A DNA stretch of 64,000 bases from Hydractinia symbiolongicarpus (Eukaryota > Cnidaria > Hydrozoa > Anthoathecata > Hydractiniidae). Of the stretch, positions 28,401 to 40,992 are shown piece by piece; the stretch's first letter is position 1; each line of letters starts with the position of its first letter. Position numbers and translations under genes: made by a program. The stretch is from contig NC_079888.1 in assembly GCF_029227915.1 (NCBI RefSeq), positions 1 to 64,000 on the forward strand. The letters are read 5' to 3'. Under the pieces are notes generated by a model. It was not told where the DNA came from and searched no databases. It worked only from the letters and a program-made list of their open reading frames with translations.

Positions 28401-31400
28401 TCGACATGATTGCCGGAACTCAGTGATTACACTGGGCGCTGTGGAACCGCTTTATTTAAAAATTTCGATAAATAAGTAAGTTTTTACTGTGGGACCAATC
28501 CTATCCGTTAGTTCACGCTGAAGAAATTGAGACAGTTTCAAAAACTACATTTCATTGTCTTTTTAATGGTGTCAATCCGTTTGAGTTACAACGGTTGCGT
28601 CACATATTCGTACCAACATGTATTTAGTGATTTTGTTCCGATATTACTAAGTTGTATCGCTTTTAACGGTGAACCGATTGACTGTGGGACTTAGTTGAAC
28701 TCATTCTGGACTGTGACCTGATAAATGTGATAAATGAGCCAATTCGACTCCAAGAAATAACATTCTTTTTAACTCGACATGATTGCCGGAACTCAGTGAT
28801 TACACTGGGCGCTCTGGAAGCGTTTTATTTAAAAATTGAGATAAATATGTCATTTTTTTCTGTGGGACCAATCCTAGCCGTTAGTTCGCGCTGAAGAAAT
28901 AGAGACAGTTTCATAAACTACATTTCATTGACTTTCTAACTGTGTCAATCCGTTTGAGTTACAACGGTTGCGTCAAAGATTCGTACCAACATGTATTTAG
29001 CGATTTCTTCCGGTATTACTAAGTTGTATCGCTTTTAAAAGTGAAACGATTGACTGTGGGACTTAATTGAACTGATTCTGGACTGTGACCTGCTAAATGT
29101 GATAAATGAGCCACTTGGTCTCCAAGGAATGACAACCTTCTTAATTTGACAAGATTGCTGGAACTCAGCGATTACACTGGACCCTGCGGTAGCGCTTCAT
29201 TTAAAAATTTACATAAATAAGTCATTTTTTACTGTGGGACCAATCCTAGCCGTTAGTTCGCGCTGAAGAAATAGAGACAGTTTCAAAAACTACATTTCAT
29301 TGACTTTTTAACGGTGTCAATCCGTTTGAGTTGCAACGATTGCGTCACGTATTCGTACCAACATGTATTTAGCGATTTGTTCCGATCTTACTAAGTTGTA
29401 TCGCTTTTAAAAGTGAAACGATTGACTGTGGGAATTAATTGAACTGTTTCTGGACTGTGACCTTATAAATGCGATAAATGATCCAATTGAACTCCAAGAA
29501 ATAACATTCTTTTTAATTTGACATGATTGCCGGAACTCAGCGATTACACTGGACCCTGTGGTAGCGCGTTTGAGTTACAACTGTTGCTTCACATATTCGT
29601 GCCAACATGTATTTAGTGATTTTGTTCCGATATTACTAAGTTGCATCGCTTTTAACGGTGAACCGATCGACTGTGGGACTTAGTTAAACTGATTCTGAAT
29701 TGTGACCTGATAAATGTGATAAATGAGCCAATGACATTCTTCTTAATTTGACATGATTGCCGGAACTCAGTGATTACACTGGGCGCTCTGGAAGCGTTTT
29801 ATTTAAAAATTGAGATAAATATGTCATTTTTTTCTGTGGGACCAATCCTAGCCGTTAGTTCGCGCTGAAGAAATAGAGACAGTTTCATAAACTACATTTC
29901 ATTGACTTTCTAACTGTGTCAATCCGTTTGAGTTACAACGGTTGCGTCAAAGATTCGTACCAACATGTATTTAGCGATTTCTTCCGGTATTACTAAGTTG
30001 TATCGCTTTTAAAAGTGAAACGATTGACTGTGGGACTTAATTGAACTGATTCTGGACTGTGACCTGCTAAATGTGACAAATGAGCCACTTGGTCTCCAAG
30101 GAATGACAACCTTCTTAATTTGACAAGATTGCTGGAACTCAGCGATTACACTGGACCCTGCGGTAGCGCTTCATTTAAAATTTTACATAAATAAGTCATT
30201 TTTTACTGTGGGACCAATCCTAGCCGTTAGTTCGCGCTGAAGAAATAGAGACAGTTTCAAAAACTACATTTCATTGACTTTTTAACGGTGTCAATCCGTT
30301 TGAGTTGCAACGATTGCGTCACGTATTCGTACCAACATGTATTTAGCGATTTTTTCCGATCTTACTAAGTTGTATCGCTTTTAAAAGTGAAACGATTGAC
30401 TGTGGGAATTAATTGAACTGTTTCTGGACTGTGACCTTATAAATGCGATAAATGATCCAATTGAACTCCAAGAAATAACATTCTTTTTAATTTGACATGA
30501 TTGCCGGAACTCAGCGATTACACTGGACCCTGTGGTAGCGCGTTTGAGTTACAACTGTTGCTTCACATATTCGTGCCAACATGTATTTAGTGATTTTGTT
30601 CCGATATTACTAAGTTGCATCGCTTTTAACGGTGAACCGATCGACTGTGGGACTTAGTTAAACTGATTCTGAATTGTGACCTGATAAATGTGATAAATGA
30701 GCCACTTGGTCTCCAAGGAATGACAACCTTCTTAATTTGACAAGATTGCTGGAACTCAGCGATTACACTGGACCCTGCGGTAGCGCTTCATTTAAAAATT
30801 TACATAAATAAGTCATTTTTTACTGTGGGACCAATCCTAGCCGTTAGTTCGCGCTGAAGAAATAGAGACAGTTTCAAAAACTACATTTCATTGACTTTTT
30901 AACGGTGTCAATCCGTTTGAGTTGCAACGATTGCGTCACGTATTCGTACCAACATGTATTTAGCGATTTGTTCCGATCTTACTAAGTTGTATCGCTTTTA
31001 AAAGTGAAACGATTGACTGTGGGAATTAATTGAACTGTTTCTGGACTGTGACCTTATAAATGCGATAAATGATCCAATTGAACTCCAAGAAATAACATTC
31101 TTTTTAATTTGACATGATTGCCGGAACTCAGCGATTACACTGGACCCTGTGGTAGCGCGTTTGAGTTACAACTGTTGCTTCACATATTCGTGCCAACATG
31201 TATTTAGTGATTTTGTTCCGATATTACTAAGTTGCATCGCTTTTAACGGTGAACCGATCGACTGTGGGACTTAGTTAAACTGATTCTGAATTGTGACCTG
31301 ATAAATGTGATAAATGAGCCAATGACATTCTTCTTAATTTGACATGATTGCCGGAACTCAGTGATTACACTGGGCGCTCTGGAAGCGTTTTATTTAAAAA

Positions 31401-33433
31401 TTGAGATAAATATGTCATTTTTTTCTGTGGGACCAATCCTAGCCGTTAGTTCGCGCTGAAGAAATAGAGACAGTTTCATAAACTACATTTCATTGACTTT
31501 CTAACTGTGTCAATCCGTTTGAGTTACAACGGTTGCGTCAAAGATTCGTACCAACATGTATTTAGCGATTTCTTCCGGTATTACTAAGTTGTATCGCTTT
31601 TAAAAGTGAAACGATTGACTGTGGGACTTAATTGAACTGATTCTGGACTGTGACCTGCTAAATGTGATAAATGAGCCACTTGGTCTCCAAGGAATGACAA
31701 CCTTCTTAATTTGACAAGATTGCTGGAACTCAGCGATTACACTGGACCCTGCGGTAGCGCTTCATTTAAAATTTTACATAAATAAGTCATTTTTTACTGT
31801 GGGACCAATCCTAGCCGTTAGTTCGCGCTGAAGAAATAGAGACAGTTTCAAAAACTACATTTCATTGACTTCTTAACGGTGTCAATCCGTTTGAGTTGCA
31901 ACGATTGCGTCACGTATTCGTACCAACATGTATTTAGCGATTTTTTCCGATCTTACTAAGTTGTATCGCTTTTAAAAGTGAAACGATTGACTGTGGGAAT
32001 TAATTGAACTGTTTCTGGACTGTGACCTTATAAATGCGATAAATGATCCAATTGAACTCCAAGAAATAACATTCTTTTTAATTTGACATGATTGCCGGAA
32101 CTCAGCGATTACACTGGACCCTGTGGTAGCGCGTTTGAGTTACAACTGTTGCTTCACATATTCGTGCCAACATGTATTTAGTGATTTTGTTCCGATATTA
32201 CTAAGTTGCATCGCTTTTAACGGTGAACCGATCGACTGTGGGACTTAGTTAAACTGATTCTGAATTGTGACCTGATAAATGTGATAAATGAGCCACTTGG
32301 TCTCCCAGGAATGACATTCTTCTTAATTTGACATGATTGCTGGAACTCAGCGGATACACTGGGCGCTGTGGTAGCGCTTCATTTAAAAATTTAGATAAAT
32401 AAGTCATTTTTTACTGTGGGACCAATCCTATCCGTTAGTTCCCGCTAAAGAAATAGAGACAGTTTCAAAAACTAACTTTCATTGATTTTCTAACGGTGTC
32501 AATCCGTTTGAGTTACAACGGTTGCTTCACATATTCGTGCCAACATGTATTTAGTGATTTTGTTCCGATATTACTAAGTTGTATCGCTTTTAACGGTGAA
32601 CCGATTGACTGTGGGACTTAGTTGAAGTGATTCTGGACTGTGACTTGATAAATGTGATAAATGAGCCTATTGGACTCCAAGGAACGACATTCTTCTTAAT
32701 TTGACAGGATTGCTGGAACTCAGTGTATACACTGGGCGCTATGGTAGCGCTTCATTTAAAAATTAAGATTAATAAGTTTTATTTTACTGTGGGACCAATC
32801 CTAGCCGTTAGTTTACGCTGAAGAAATAGAGACAGTTTCAAAAACTACATTTCATTGACTTTCTAACGGTGTCAACCCGTTTGAGTTACAACGGTTGCTT
32901 CACATATTCGTATCAACATGTATCTAGCGATTTTTCCGATATTACTAAGTTGTATCGCTTTAAAAAGTGAAACGATTGACTGTGAGACTTAATTGAACTG
33001 ATTCTGGACTGTGACCTTATAAATGTGGTAAATGAGCCAATTGGACTCCAAGAAATAACATTCTTTTTAACTCGATATGATTGCCGGAACCAAACGATTA
33101 CACTGGACCCTGTGGTAGCTCATCATTTAAAAATTTAGATAAATAAGTCATTTTTTACTGTGGGACCAATCCTAGCCGTTAGTTCGCGTTGAAGAAATAG
33201 AGACAGTTTCAAAAACTACATTTCATTGACTTTCTAACGGTGTCAATCTGTTTGAGTTACAACAATTCCGTCACGTATTCGTACCAACATGTATTTAGCG
33301 ATTTGTTCCGATCTTACTAAGTTGTATCGCTTTTAAAAGTGAACCGATTGACTGTGGGACTTAGTTCAACTGATTCTGGACTGTGACCTGATAAATGTGA
33401 TAAATGAACCAATTGGACTCCAAGGAATGACAT
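25418..33433 (+). repeat. 8,016-bp super-repeat, copy 2
   Basis: Nearly identical to copy 1 and joined to it directly. Private variants of copy 1 such as TAGCGACTTGTTCC (19,871) and GTGACAAATGAGCC (about 22,060) are both present here, at 27,887 and about 30,076. That shows the block was copied as a whole rather than monomer by monomer. The right side continues without a break into copy 3. Confidence 0.9.
29110..32291 (+). repeat. 1,591-bp tandem pair in super-repeat copy 2
   Basis: The same two units as 21,094-24,275, shifted by 8,016 bp. The pair therefore existed before the 8-kb block was copied. Super-repeat copy 3 lacks it. Confidence 0.8.
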
Positions 33434-34957
33434 TCTTCTTAATTTGACATGATTGCCGGAACTCAGCGATTACACTGGACCCTGTGGTAGCGCTTCATTT
33501 AAAAATTTCGATAAATAAGTCATTTCTTACTGTGGGACCAATCCTATCCGTTAGATCACGATGAAGAAATAGAGACAGTTTCAAAAACTACATTTCATTG
33601 TCTTTTTAATGGTGTCAATCCATTTGAGTTATAACGGTTGCGTCACATATTAGTACCAACATGTATTTAGTGATTTTGTTCCGATAGTACTAAGTTGTAT
33701 CGCTTTTAACGGTGAACCGATTGACTGTGGGCTTAGTTGAACTCATTCTGGACTGTGACCTGATAAATGTGATAAATGAGCCAATTGGACTCCAAGAAAT
33801 AACATTCTTTTTAACTCGACATGATTGCCGGAACTCAGTGATTACACTGGGCGCTGTGGAAGCGCATTATTTAAAAATTAAGATAATTATGTCATTTTTT
33901 TCTGTGGGACTAATCCTAGCCGTTAGTTCGCGCTGAAGAAATAGAGACAGTTTCAAAAACTACATTTCATTGACTTTCTAACGGTGTAAATCCGTTTGAG
34001 TTACAACGGTTGCGTCAAAGATTCGTACCAACATGTATTTAGCGATTTCTTCCGGTATTACTAAGTTGTATCGCTTTTAAAAGTGAAACGATTGACTGTG
34101 GGATTTAATTGAACTGATTCTGGACTGTGACCTGCTAAATGTGATAAATGAGCCACTTGGTCTCCAAGGAATGACAATCTTCTTAATTTGACATGATTTC
34201 CGGAACTCAGCGATTACACTGCACCCTGTGGTAGCGCTTCATTTAAAAATTTCGATAAATAAGTCATTTTTTACTGTGGGACCAATCCTATCCGTTAGAT
34301 CACGCTGAAGAAATAGAGACAGTTTCAAAAACTACATTTCATTGACTTTCTAACGGTGTCAATCCGTTTGAGTGACAACGATTGCGTCACGTATTCGTAC
34401 CAACATGTATTTAGCGATTTGTTCCGATCTTACTAAGTTGTATCGCTTTTAAAAGTGAAACGATTGACCGTGGGAATTTATTGAACTGTTTCTGGACTGT
34501 GACCTTATAAATGTGATAAATGAGCCAATTGAACTCCAAGAAATAACATTCTTTTTAACTCGACATGATTGCCGGAACTCAGCGATTACACTGGACCCTG
34601 TGGTAGCGCTTTATTTAAAAATTTCGATAAATAAGTAATTTTTTACTGTGGGACCAATCCTATCCGTTAGTTCACGCTGAAGAAATTGAGACAGTTTCAA
34701 AAACTACCTTTCATTGACTTTCTAACGGTGTCAATCCGTTTGCGTTACAACGGTAGCTTCACATATCCGTACCAACATGTATTAAGTGTTTTTTTCGATA
34801 TTACTATGTGGTATCGCTTTTAAAAGTGAAACGATTGACTGTGGGACTTAATTGAACTGATTCTGGCTGTCATCTTATAAATGTGATAAATGAGCCAATT
34901 GGACTCCAAGAAATAACATTCTTTTTAACTCGACATGATTGCCGGAACTCAGTGATT

Positions 34958-36071
34958 ACACTGGTCGCTCTGGAAGCGTTTTATTTAAAAATTGAGATAA
35001 ATATGTCATTTTTTACTGTGGGACCAATCCTAGCCGTTAGTTCGCGCTGAAGAAACAGAGACAGTTTCAAAAACTACATTTCATTGACTTTCTAACGGTG
35101 TCAATCCGTTTGAGTGACCACGATTGCGTCACGTATTCGTACCAACATGTATTTAGCGATTTCTTCCGGTATTACTAAGTTGTATCGCTTTTAAAAGTGA
35201 AACGATTGACTGTGGGATTTAATTGAACTGATTCTGGACTGTGACCTGCTAAATGTGATAAATGAGCCACTTGGTCTCCAAGGAATGACAATCTTCTTAA
35301 TTTGACATGATTTCCGGAACTCAGCGATTACACTGCACCCTGTGGTAGCGCTTCATTTAAAAATTTCGATAAATAAGTCATTTTTTACTGTGGGACCAAT
35401 CCTATCCGTTAGATCACGCTGAAGAAATAGAGACAGTTTCAAAAACTACATTTCATTGACTTTCTAACGGTGTCAATCCGTTTGAGTGACAACGATTGCG
35501 TCACGTATTCGTACCAACATGTATTTAGCGATTTGTTCCGATCTTACTAAGTTGTATCGCTTTTAAAAGTGAAACGATTGACCGTGGGAATTTATTGAAC
35601 TGTTTCTGGACTGTGACCTTATAAATGTGATAAATGAGCCAATTGAACTCCAAGAAATAACATTCTTTTTAACTCGACATGATTGCCGGAACTCAGCGAT
35701 TACACTGGACCCTGTGGTAGCGCTTTATTTAAAAATTTCGATAAATAAGTAATTTTTTACTGTGGGACCAATCCTATCCGTTAGTTCACGCTGAAGAAAT
35801 TGAGACAGTTTCAAAAACTACCTTTCATTGACTTTCTAACGGTGTCAATCCGTTTGCGTTACAACGGTAGCTTCACATATCCGTACCAACATGTATTAAG
35901 TGTTTTTTTCGATATTACTATGTGGTATCGCTTTTAAAAGTGAAACGATTGACTGTGGGACTTAATTGAACTGATTCTGGCTGTCATCTTATAAATGTGA
36001 TAAATGAGCCAATTGGACTCCAAGAAATAACATTCTTTTTAACTCGACATGATTGCCGGAACTCAGTGATT
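34958..36071 (+). repeat. Three-monomer tandem duplication, unit 1 (1,114 bp)
   Basis: Starts at ACACTGGTCGCTCTGGAAGC, a variant seen only here and at 36,072. The period is 1,114 bp, three monomers. It is private to super-repeat copy 3 and is therefore one of the youngest events in the left arm. Confidence 0.8.
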
Positions 36072-37185
36072 ACACTGGTCGCTCTGGAAGCGTTTTATTT
36101 AAAAATTGAGATAAATATGTCATTTTTTACTGTGGGACCAATCCTAGCCGTTAGTTCGCGCTGAAGAAACAGAGACAGTTTCAAAAACTACATTTCATTG
36201 ACTTTCTAACGGTGTCAATCCGTTTGAGTGACCACGATTGCGTCACGTATTCGTACCAACATGTATTTAGCGATTTCTTCCGGTATTACTAAGTTGTATC
36301 GCTTTTAAAAGTGAAACGATTGACTGTGGGATTTAATTGAACTGATTCTGGACTGTGACCTGCTAAATGTGATAAATGAGCCACTTGGTCTCCAAGGAAT
36401 GACAATCTTCTTAATTTGACATGATTTCCGGAACTCAGCGATTACACTGGACCCTGTCGTAGCGCTTCATTTAAAAATTTCGATAAATAAGTCATTTTTT
36501 ACTGTGGGACCAATCCTATCCGTTAGATCACGCTGAAGAAATAGAGACAGTTTCAAAAACTACATTTCATTGACTTTCTAACGGTGTCAATCCGTTTGAG
36601 TGACAACGATTGCGTCACGTATTCGTACCAACATGTATTTAGCGATTTGTTCCGATCTTACTAAGTTGTATCGCTTTTAAAAGTGAAACGATTGACCGTG
36701 GGAATTTATTGAACTGTTTCTGGACTGTGACCTTATAAATGTGATAAATGAGCCAATTGAACTCCAAGAAATAACATTCTTTTTAACTCGACATGATTGC
36801 CGGAACTCAGCGATTACACTGGACCCTGTGGTAGCGCTTTATTTAAAAATTTCGATAAATAAGTAATTTTTTACTGTGGGACCAATCCTATCCGTTAGTT
36901 CACGCTGAAGAAATTGAGACAGTTTCAAAAACTACCTTTCATTGACTTTCTAACGGTGTCAATCCGTTTGCGTTACAACGGTAGCTTCACATATCCGTAC
37001 CAACATGTATTAAGTGTTTTTTTCGATATTACTATGTGGTATCGCTTTTAAAAGTGAAACGATTGACTGTGGGACTTAATTGAACTGATTCTGGCTGTCA
37101 TCTTATAAATGTGATAAATGAGCCAATTGGACTCCAAGAAATAACATTCTTTTTAACTCGACATGATTGCCGGAACTCAGTGATT
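36072..37185 (+). repeat. Three-monomer tandem duplication, unit 2 (1,114 bp)
   Basis: Second unit of the pair. It differs from the first by a few bases, for example GGACCCTGTCGTAGCGC at about 36,450. It then joins GGGCGCTGTGGAAGCGC at 37,190, which resumes the normal super-repeat order. Confidence 0.78.
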
Positions 37186-39641
37186 ACACTGGGCGCTGTG
37201 GAAGCGCTTTATTTAAAAATTTTGATAAATAAGTAAGTTTTTACTGTGGGACCAATCCTATCCGTTAGTTCACGCTGAAGAAATTGAGACAGTTTCAAAA
37301 ACTACATTTCATTGTCTTTTTAATGGTGTCAATCCGTTTGAGTTACAACGGTTGCGTCACATATTCGTACCAACATGTATTTAGTGATTTTGTTCCGATA
37401 TTACTAAGTTGTATCGCTTTTAACGGTGAACCGATTGACTGTGGGACTTAGTTGAACTCATTCTGGACTGTGACCTGATAAATGTGATAAATGAGCCAAT
37501 TCGACTCCAAGAAATAACATTCTTTTTAACTCGACATGATTGCCGGAACTCAGTGATTACACTGGGCGCTCTGGAAGCGTTTTATTTAAAAATTGAGATA
37601 AATATGTCATTTTTTTCTGTGGGACCAATCCTAGCCGTTAGTTCGCGCTGAAGAAATAGAGACAGTTTCATAAACTACATTTCATTGACTTTCTAACTGT
37701 GTCAATCCGTTTGAGTTACAACGGTTGCGTCAAAGATTCGTACCAACATGTATTTAGCGATTTCTTCCGGTATTACTAAGTTGTATCGCTTTTAAAAGTG
37801 AAACGATTGACTGTGGGACTTAATTGAACTGATTCTGGACTGTGACCTGCTAAATGTGATAAATGAGCCACTTGGTCTCCAAGGAATGACAACCTTCTTA
37901 ATTTGACAAGATTGCTGGAACTCAGCGAATACACTGGACCCTGCGGTAGCGCTTCATTTAAAATTTTACATAAATAAGTCATTTTTTACTGTGGGACCAA
38001 TCCTAGCCGTTAGTTCGCGCTGAAGAAATAGAGACAGTTTCAAAAACTACATTTCATTGACTTTTTAACGGTGTCAATCCGTTTGAGTTGCAACGATTGC
38101 GTCACGTATTCGTACCAACATGTATTTAGCGATTTGTTCCGATCTTACTAAGTTGTATCGCTTTTAAAAGTGAAACGATTGACTGTGGGAATTAATTGAA
38201 CTGTTTCTGGACTGTGACCTTATAAATGCGATAAATGATCCAATTGAACTCCAAGAAATAACATTCTTTTTAATTTGACATGATTGCCGGAACTCAGCGA
38301 TTACACTGGACCCTGTGGTAGCGCGTTTGAGTTACAACTGTTGCTTCACATATTCGTGCCAACATGTATTTAGTGATTTTGTTCCGATATTACTAAGTTG
38401 CATCGCTTTTAACGGTGAACCGATCGACTGTGGGACTTAGTTAAACTGATTCTGGACTGTGACCTGATAAATGTGATAAATGAGCCACTTGGTCTCCCAG
38501 GAATGACATTCTTCTTAATTTGACATGATTGCTGGAACTCAGCGGATACACTGGGCGCTGTGGTAGCGCTTCATTTAAAAATTTAGATAAATAAGTCATT
38601 TTTTACTGTGGGACCAATCCTATCCGTTAGTTCCCGCTAAAGAAATAGAGACAGTTTCAAAAACTAACTTTCGTTGATTTTCTAACGGTGTCAATCCGTT
38701 TGAGTTACAACGGTTGCTTCACATATTCGTGCCAACATGTATTTAGTGATTTTGTTCCGATATTACTAAGTTGTATCGCTTTTAACGGTGAACCGATTGA
38801 CTGTGGGACTTAGTTGAAGTGATTCTGGACTGTGACTTGATAAATGTGATAAATGAGCCAATTGGACTCCAAGGAACGACATTCTTCTTAATTTGACAGG
38901 ATTGCTGGAACTCAGTGTATACACTGGGCGCTATGGTAGCGCTTCATTTAAAAATTAAGATTAATAAGTTTTATTTTACTGTGGGACCAATCCTAGCCGT
39001 TAGTTTACGCTGAAGAAATAGAGACAGTTTCAAAAACTACATTTCATTGACTTTCTAACGGTGTCAATCCGTTTGAGTTACAACGGTTGCTTCACATATT
39101 CGTATCAACATGTATCTAGCGATTTTTCCGATATTACTAATTTGTATCGCTTTAAAAAGTGAAACGATTGACTGTGAGACTTAATTGAACTGATTCTGGA
39201 CTGTGACCTTATAAATGTGGTAAATGAGCCAATTGGACTCCAAGAAATAACATTCTTTTTAACTCGATATGATTGCCGGAACCAAACGATTACACTGGAC
39301 CCTGTGGTAGCTCATCATTTAAAAATTTAGATAAATAAGTCATTTTTTACTGTGGGACCAATCCTAGCCGTTAGTTCGCGTTGAAGAAATAGAGACAGTT
39401 TCAAAAACTACATTTCATTGACTTTCTAACGGTGTCAATCTGTTTGAGTTACAACAATTCCGTCACGTATTCGTACCAACATGTATTTAGCGATTTGTTC
39501 CGATCTTACTAAGTTGTATCGCTTTTAAAAGTGAACCGATTGACTGTGGGACTTAGTTCAACTGATTCTGGACTGTGACCTGATAAATGTGATAAATGAA
39601 CCAATTGGACTCCAAGGAATGACATTCTTCTTAATTTGACA

Positions 39642-40945
39642 GGATTGCTGGAACTCAGCGATTACACTGGACGGTGTGGTAGCGCTTTATTTAAAAATTA
39701 AGATTAATACGTCATATTTTACTGTGGGACCAATCCTAGCCGTTAGTTCACGCTGAAGAAATAGAGACAGTTTCAAAAACTAAATTCATTGACTTTCTAA
39801 CGGTGTAAATCCGTTTGAGTTACAACAATTGCGTCAAGTATTCGTACCAACATGTATTTAGCGATAAGTTCCGATCTCACTAAGTTGTATCGCTTTTAAA
39901 AGTGAAACTATTGACTGTGGGAATTAATTGAACTGTTTCTGGACTGTGACCTTATAAATGTGATAAATGAGACAATTGAACTCGAAGAAATAACATTCTT
40001 TTTAACTCGACATGATTGCCGGAACTCAGCGATTACGCTGGACCCTGTAGTAGCGCTTCATTTAAAAATTTCGATAAATAAGTCATTTTTTTACTGTGGG
40101 ACCAATCCTATCCGTTAGTTCACGCTGAAGAAATAGAGACAGTTTCAAAAACTACCCTTTATTGACTTTCTAACGGTGTCAATCCGTTTGAGTTACAACG
40201 GTTGCTTCACATATTCGTATCAACATGTATCTAGCGATTTTTTCCGATATTACTAAGTTGTATCGCTTTTAAAAGTGAAACGATTGACTGTGAGACTTAA
40301 TTGAACTGATTCTGGACTGTGACCTTATAAATGTGGTAAATGAGCCAATTGGACTCCAAGAAATAACATTCTTTTTAACTCGATATGATTGCCGGAACCA
40401 AACGATTACACTGGTCCCTGTGGTAGCGCTTCATTTAAAAATTTAGATAAATAAGTCATTTTTTACTGTGGGACCAATCCTAGCCGTTAGTTCACGCTGA
40501 AGAAATAGAGACAGTTTCAAAAACTATATTTCATTGTCTTTTTAACGGTGTCAATCCGTTTGAGTTACAACGGTTGCGTTACATATTCGTTTACAACATG
40601 TATTTAGTGATTCTGTTCCGATATTACTAAGTTGTATTGCTTTTAACGGTGAACCGATTGACTGTGGGACTTAGTTCAACAGATTCTGGACTGTGACCTG
40701 ATAAATGTGATAAATGAACCAATTGGACACCAAGGAATGACATTCTTCTTAATTTGACAGGATTGCTGGAACTCAGCGATTACACTGGACGGTGTGGTAG
40801 CGCTTCATTTAAAATGTAAGATTAATAAGTCATTTATTACTGTGGGACCAATCCTGGCCGTTAGGTCACGCTGAAGAGATAGAGACAGTTTCAAAAACTA
40901 GATTTCATTGTCTTTTTAACGCTGGCAATCCGTTTGAGTTACAAC
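39642..40945 (+). repeat. Divergent + monomers next to the inversion
   Basis: Three to four + strand monomers that do not belong to the 8,016-bp repeat. They carry several private variants: GACGGTGTGGTAGCGC (twice), TAGCGATAAGTTCCG, CGTTTACAACATG and CCTGGCCGTTAGGTC. The higher divergence fits monomers at an array edge, where homogenisation is weaker. The last one is cut off after GAGTTACAAC at 40,945 by the inversion. Confidence 0.7.
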
Positions 40946-40992
40946 ATGTTGGTACGAATACGTGACGGAATCGTTGTAACTCAAACGGATTG
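40926..40992. repeat. Inversion junction: 20-bp perfect arms, 27-bp spacer
   Basis: CAATCCGTTTGAGTTACAAC (40,926-40,945) is the exact reverse complement of 40,973-40,992, with 27 bp between. A 10-bp palindrome, CAACATGTTG, lies across the switch at 40,942-40,951. The + array matches up to 40,945 and the - array matches from 40,944, so the break has a 2-bp AC microhomology. Beyond the perfect arms the inverted repeat continues imperfectly (five mismatches in the next stretch of about 34 bp) and then through whole monomers. Confidence 0.92.

Larger units (their letters stand above)
33434..39641 (+). repeat. 8,016-bp super-repeat, copy 3, rearranged to 6,208 bp
   Basis: Follows copy 2 to about 34,957, then skips one monomer. 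Three monomers (34,958-36,071) are then doubled at 36,072-37,185. Near 38,450 it jumps over about 2.6 kb, which includes the 1,591-bp tandem pair of the full copies. It rejoins at GAGCCACTTGGTCTCCC and ends where GACAGGATTGC (39,641) replaces GACATGATTGC. It is the copy closest to the inversion. Confidence 0.85.
1..40945 (+). repeat. Left satellite array, ~372-bp monomers, + orientation
   Basis: About 110 head-to-tail monomers fill this stretch without a gap. The landmark ACTGTGGG lies at 22, 394, 767 and 1139, giving periods of 372, 373 and 372 bp. Well conserved blocks, in order, are ACTGTGGGACCAATCC, GAGACAGTTTCAAAAACT, CAATCCGTTTGAGTTACAAC, ACCAACATGTATTTA, TACTAAGTTGTATCGC, TTCTGGACTGTGACCT, GTGATAAATGAGCC and GGAACTCAGCGATTACACTGG. 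Every stretch between these blocks is also satellite, so no region over 300 bp holds anything else. Short open frames are broken by stops in every monomer and are not genes. The array enters the window mid-monomer, so it extends to the left. The family is not one I recognise by name. Confidence 0.97.
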
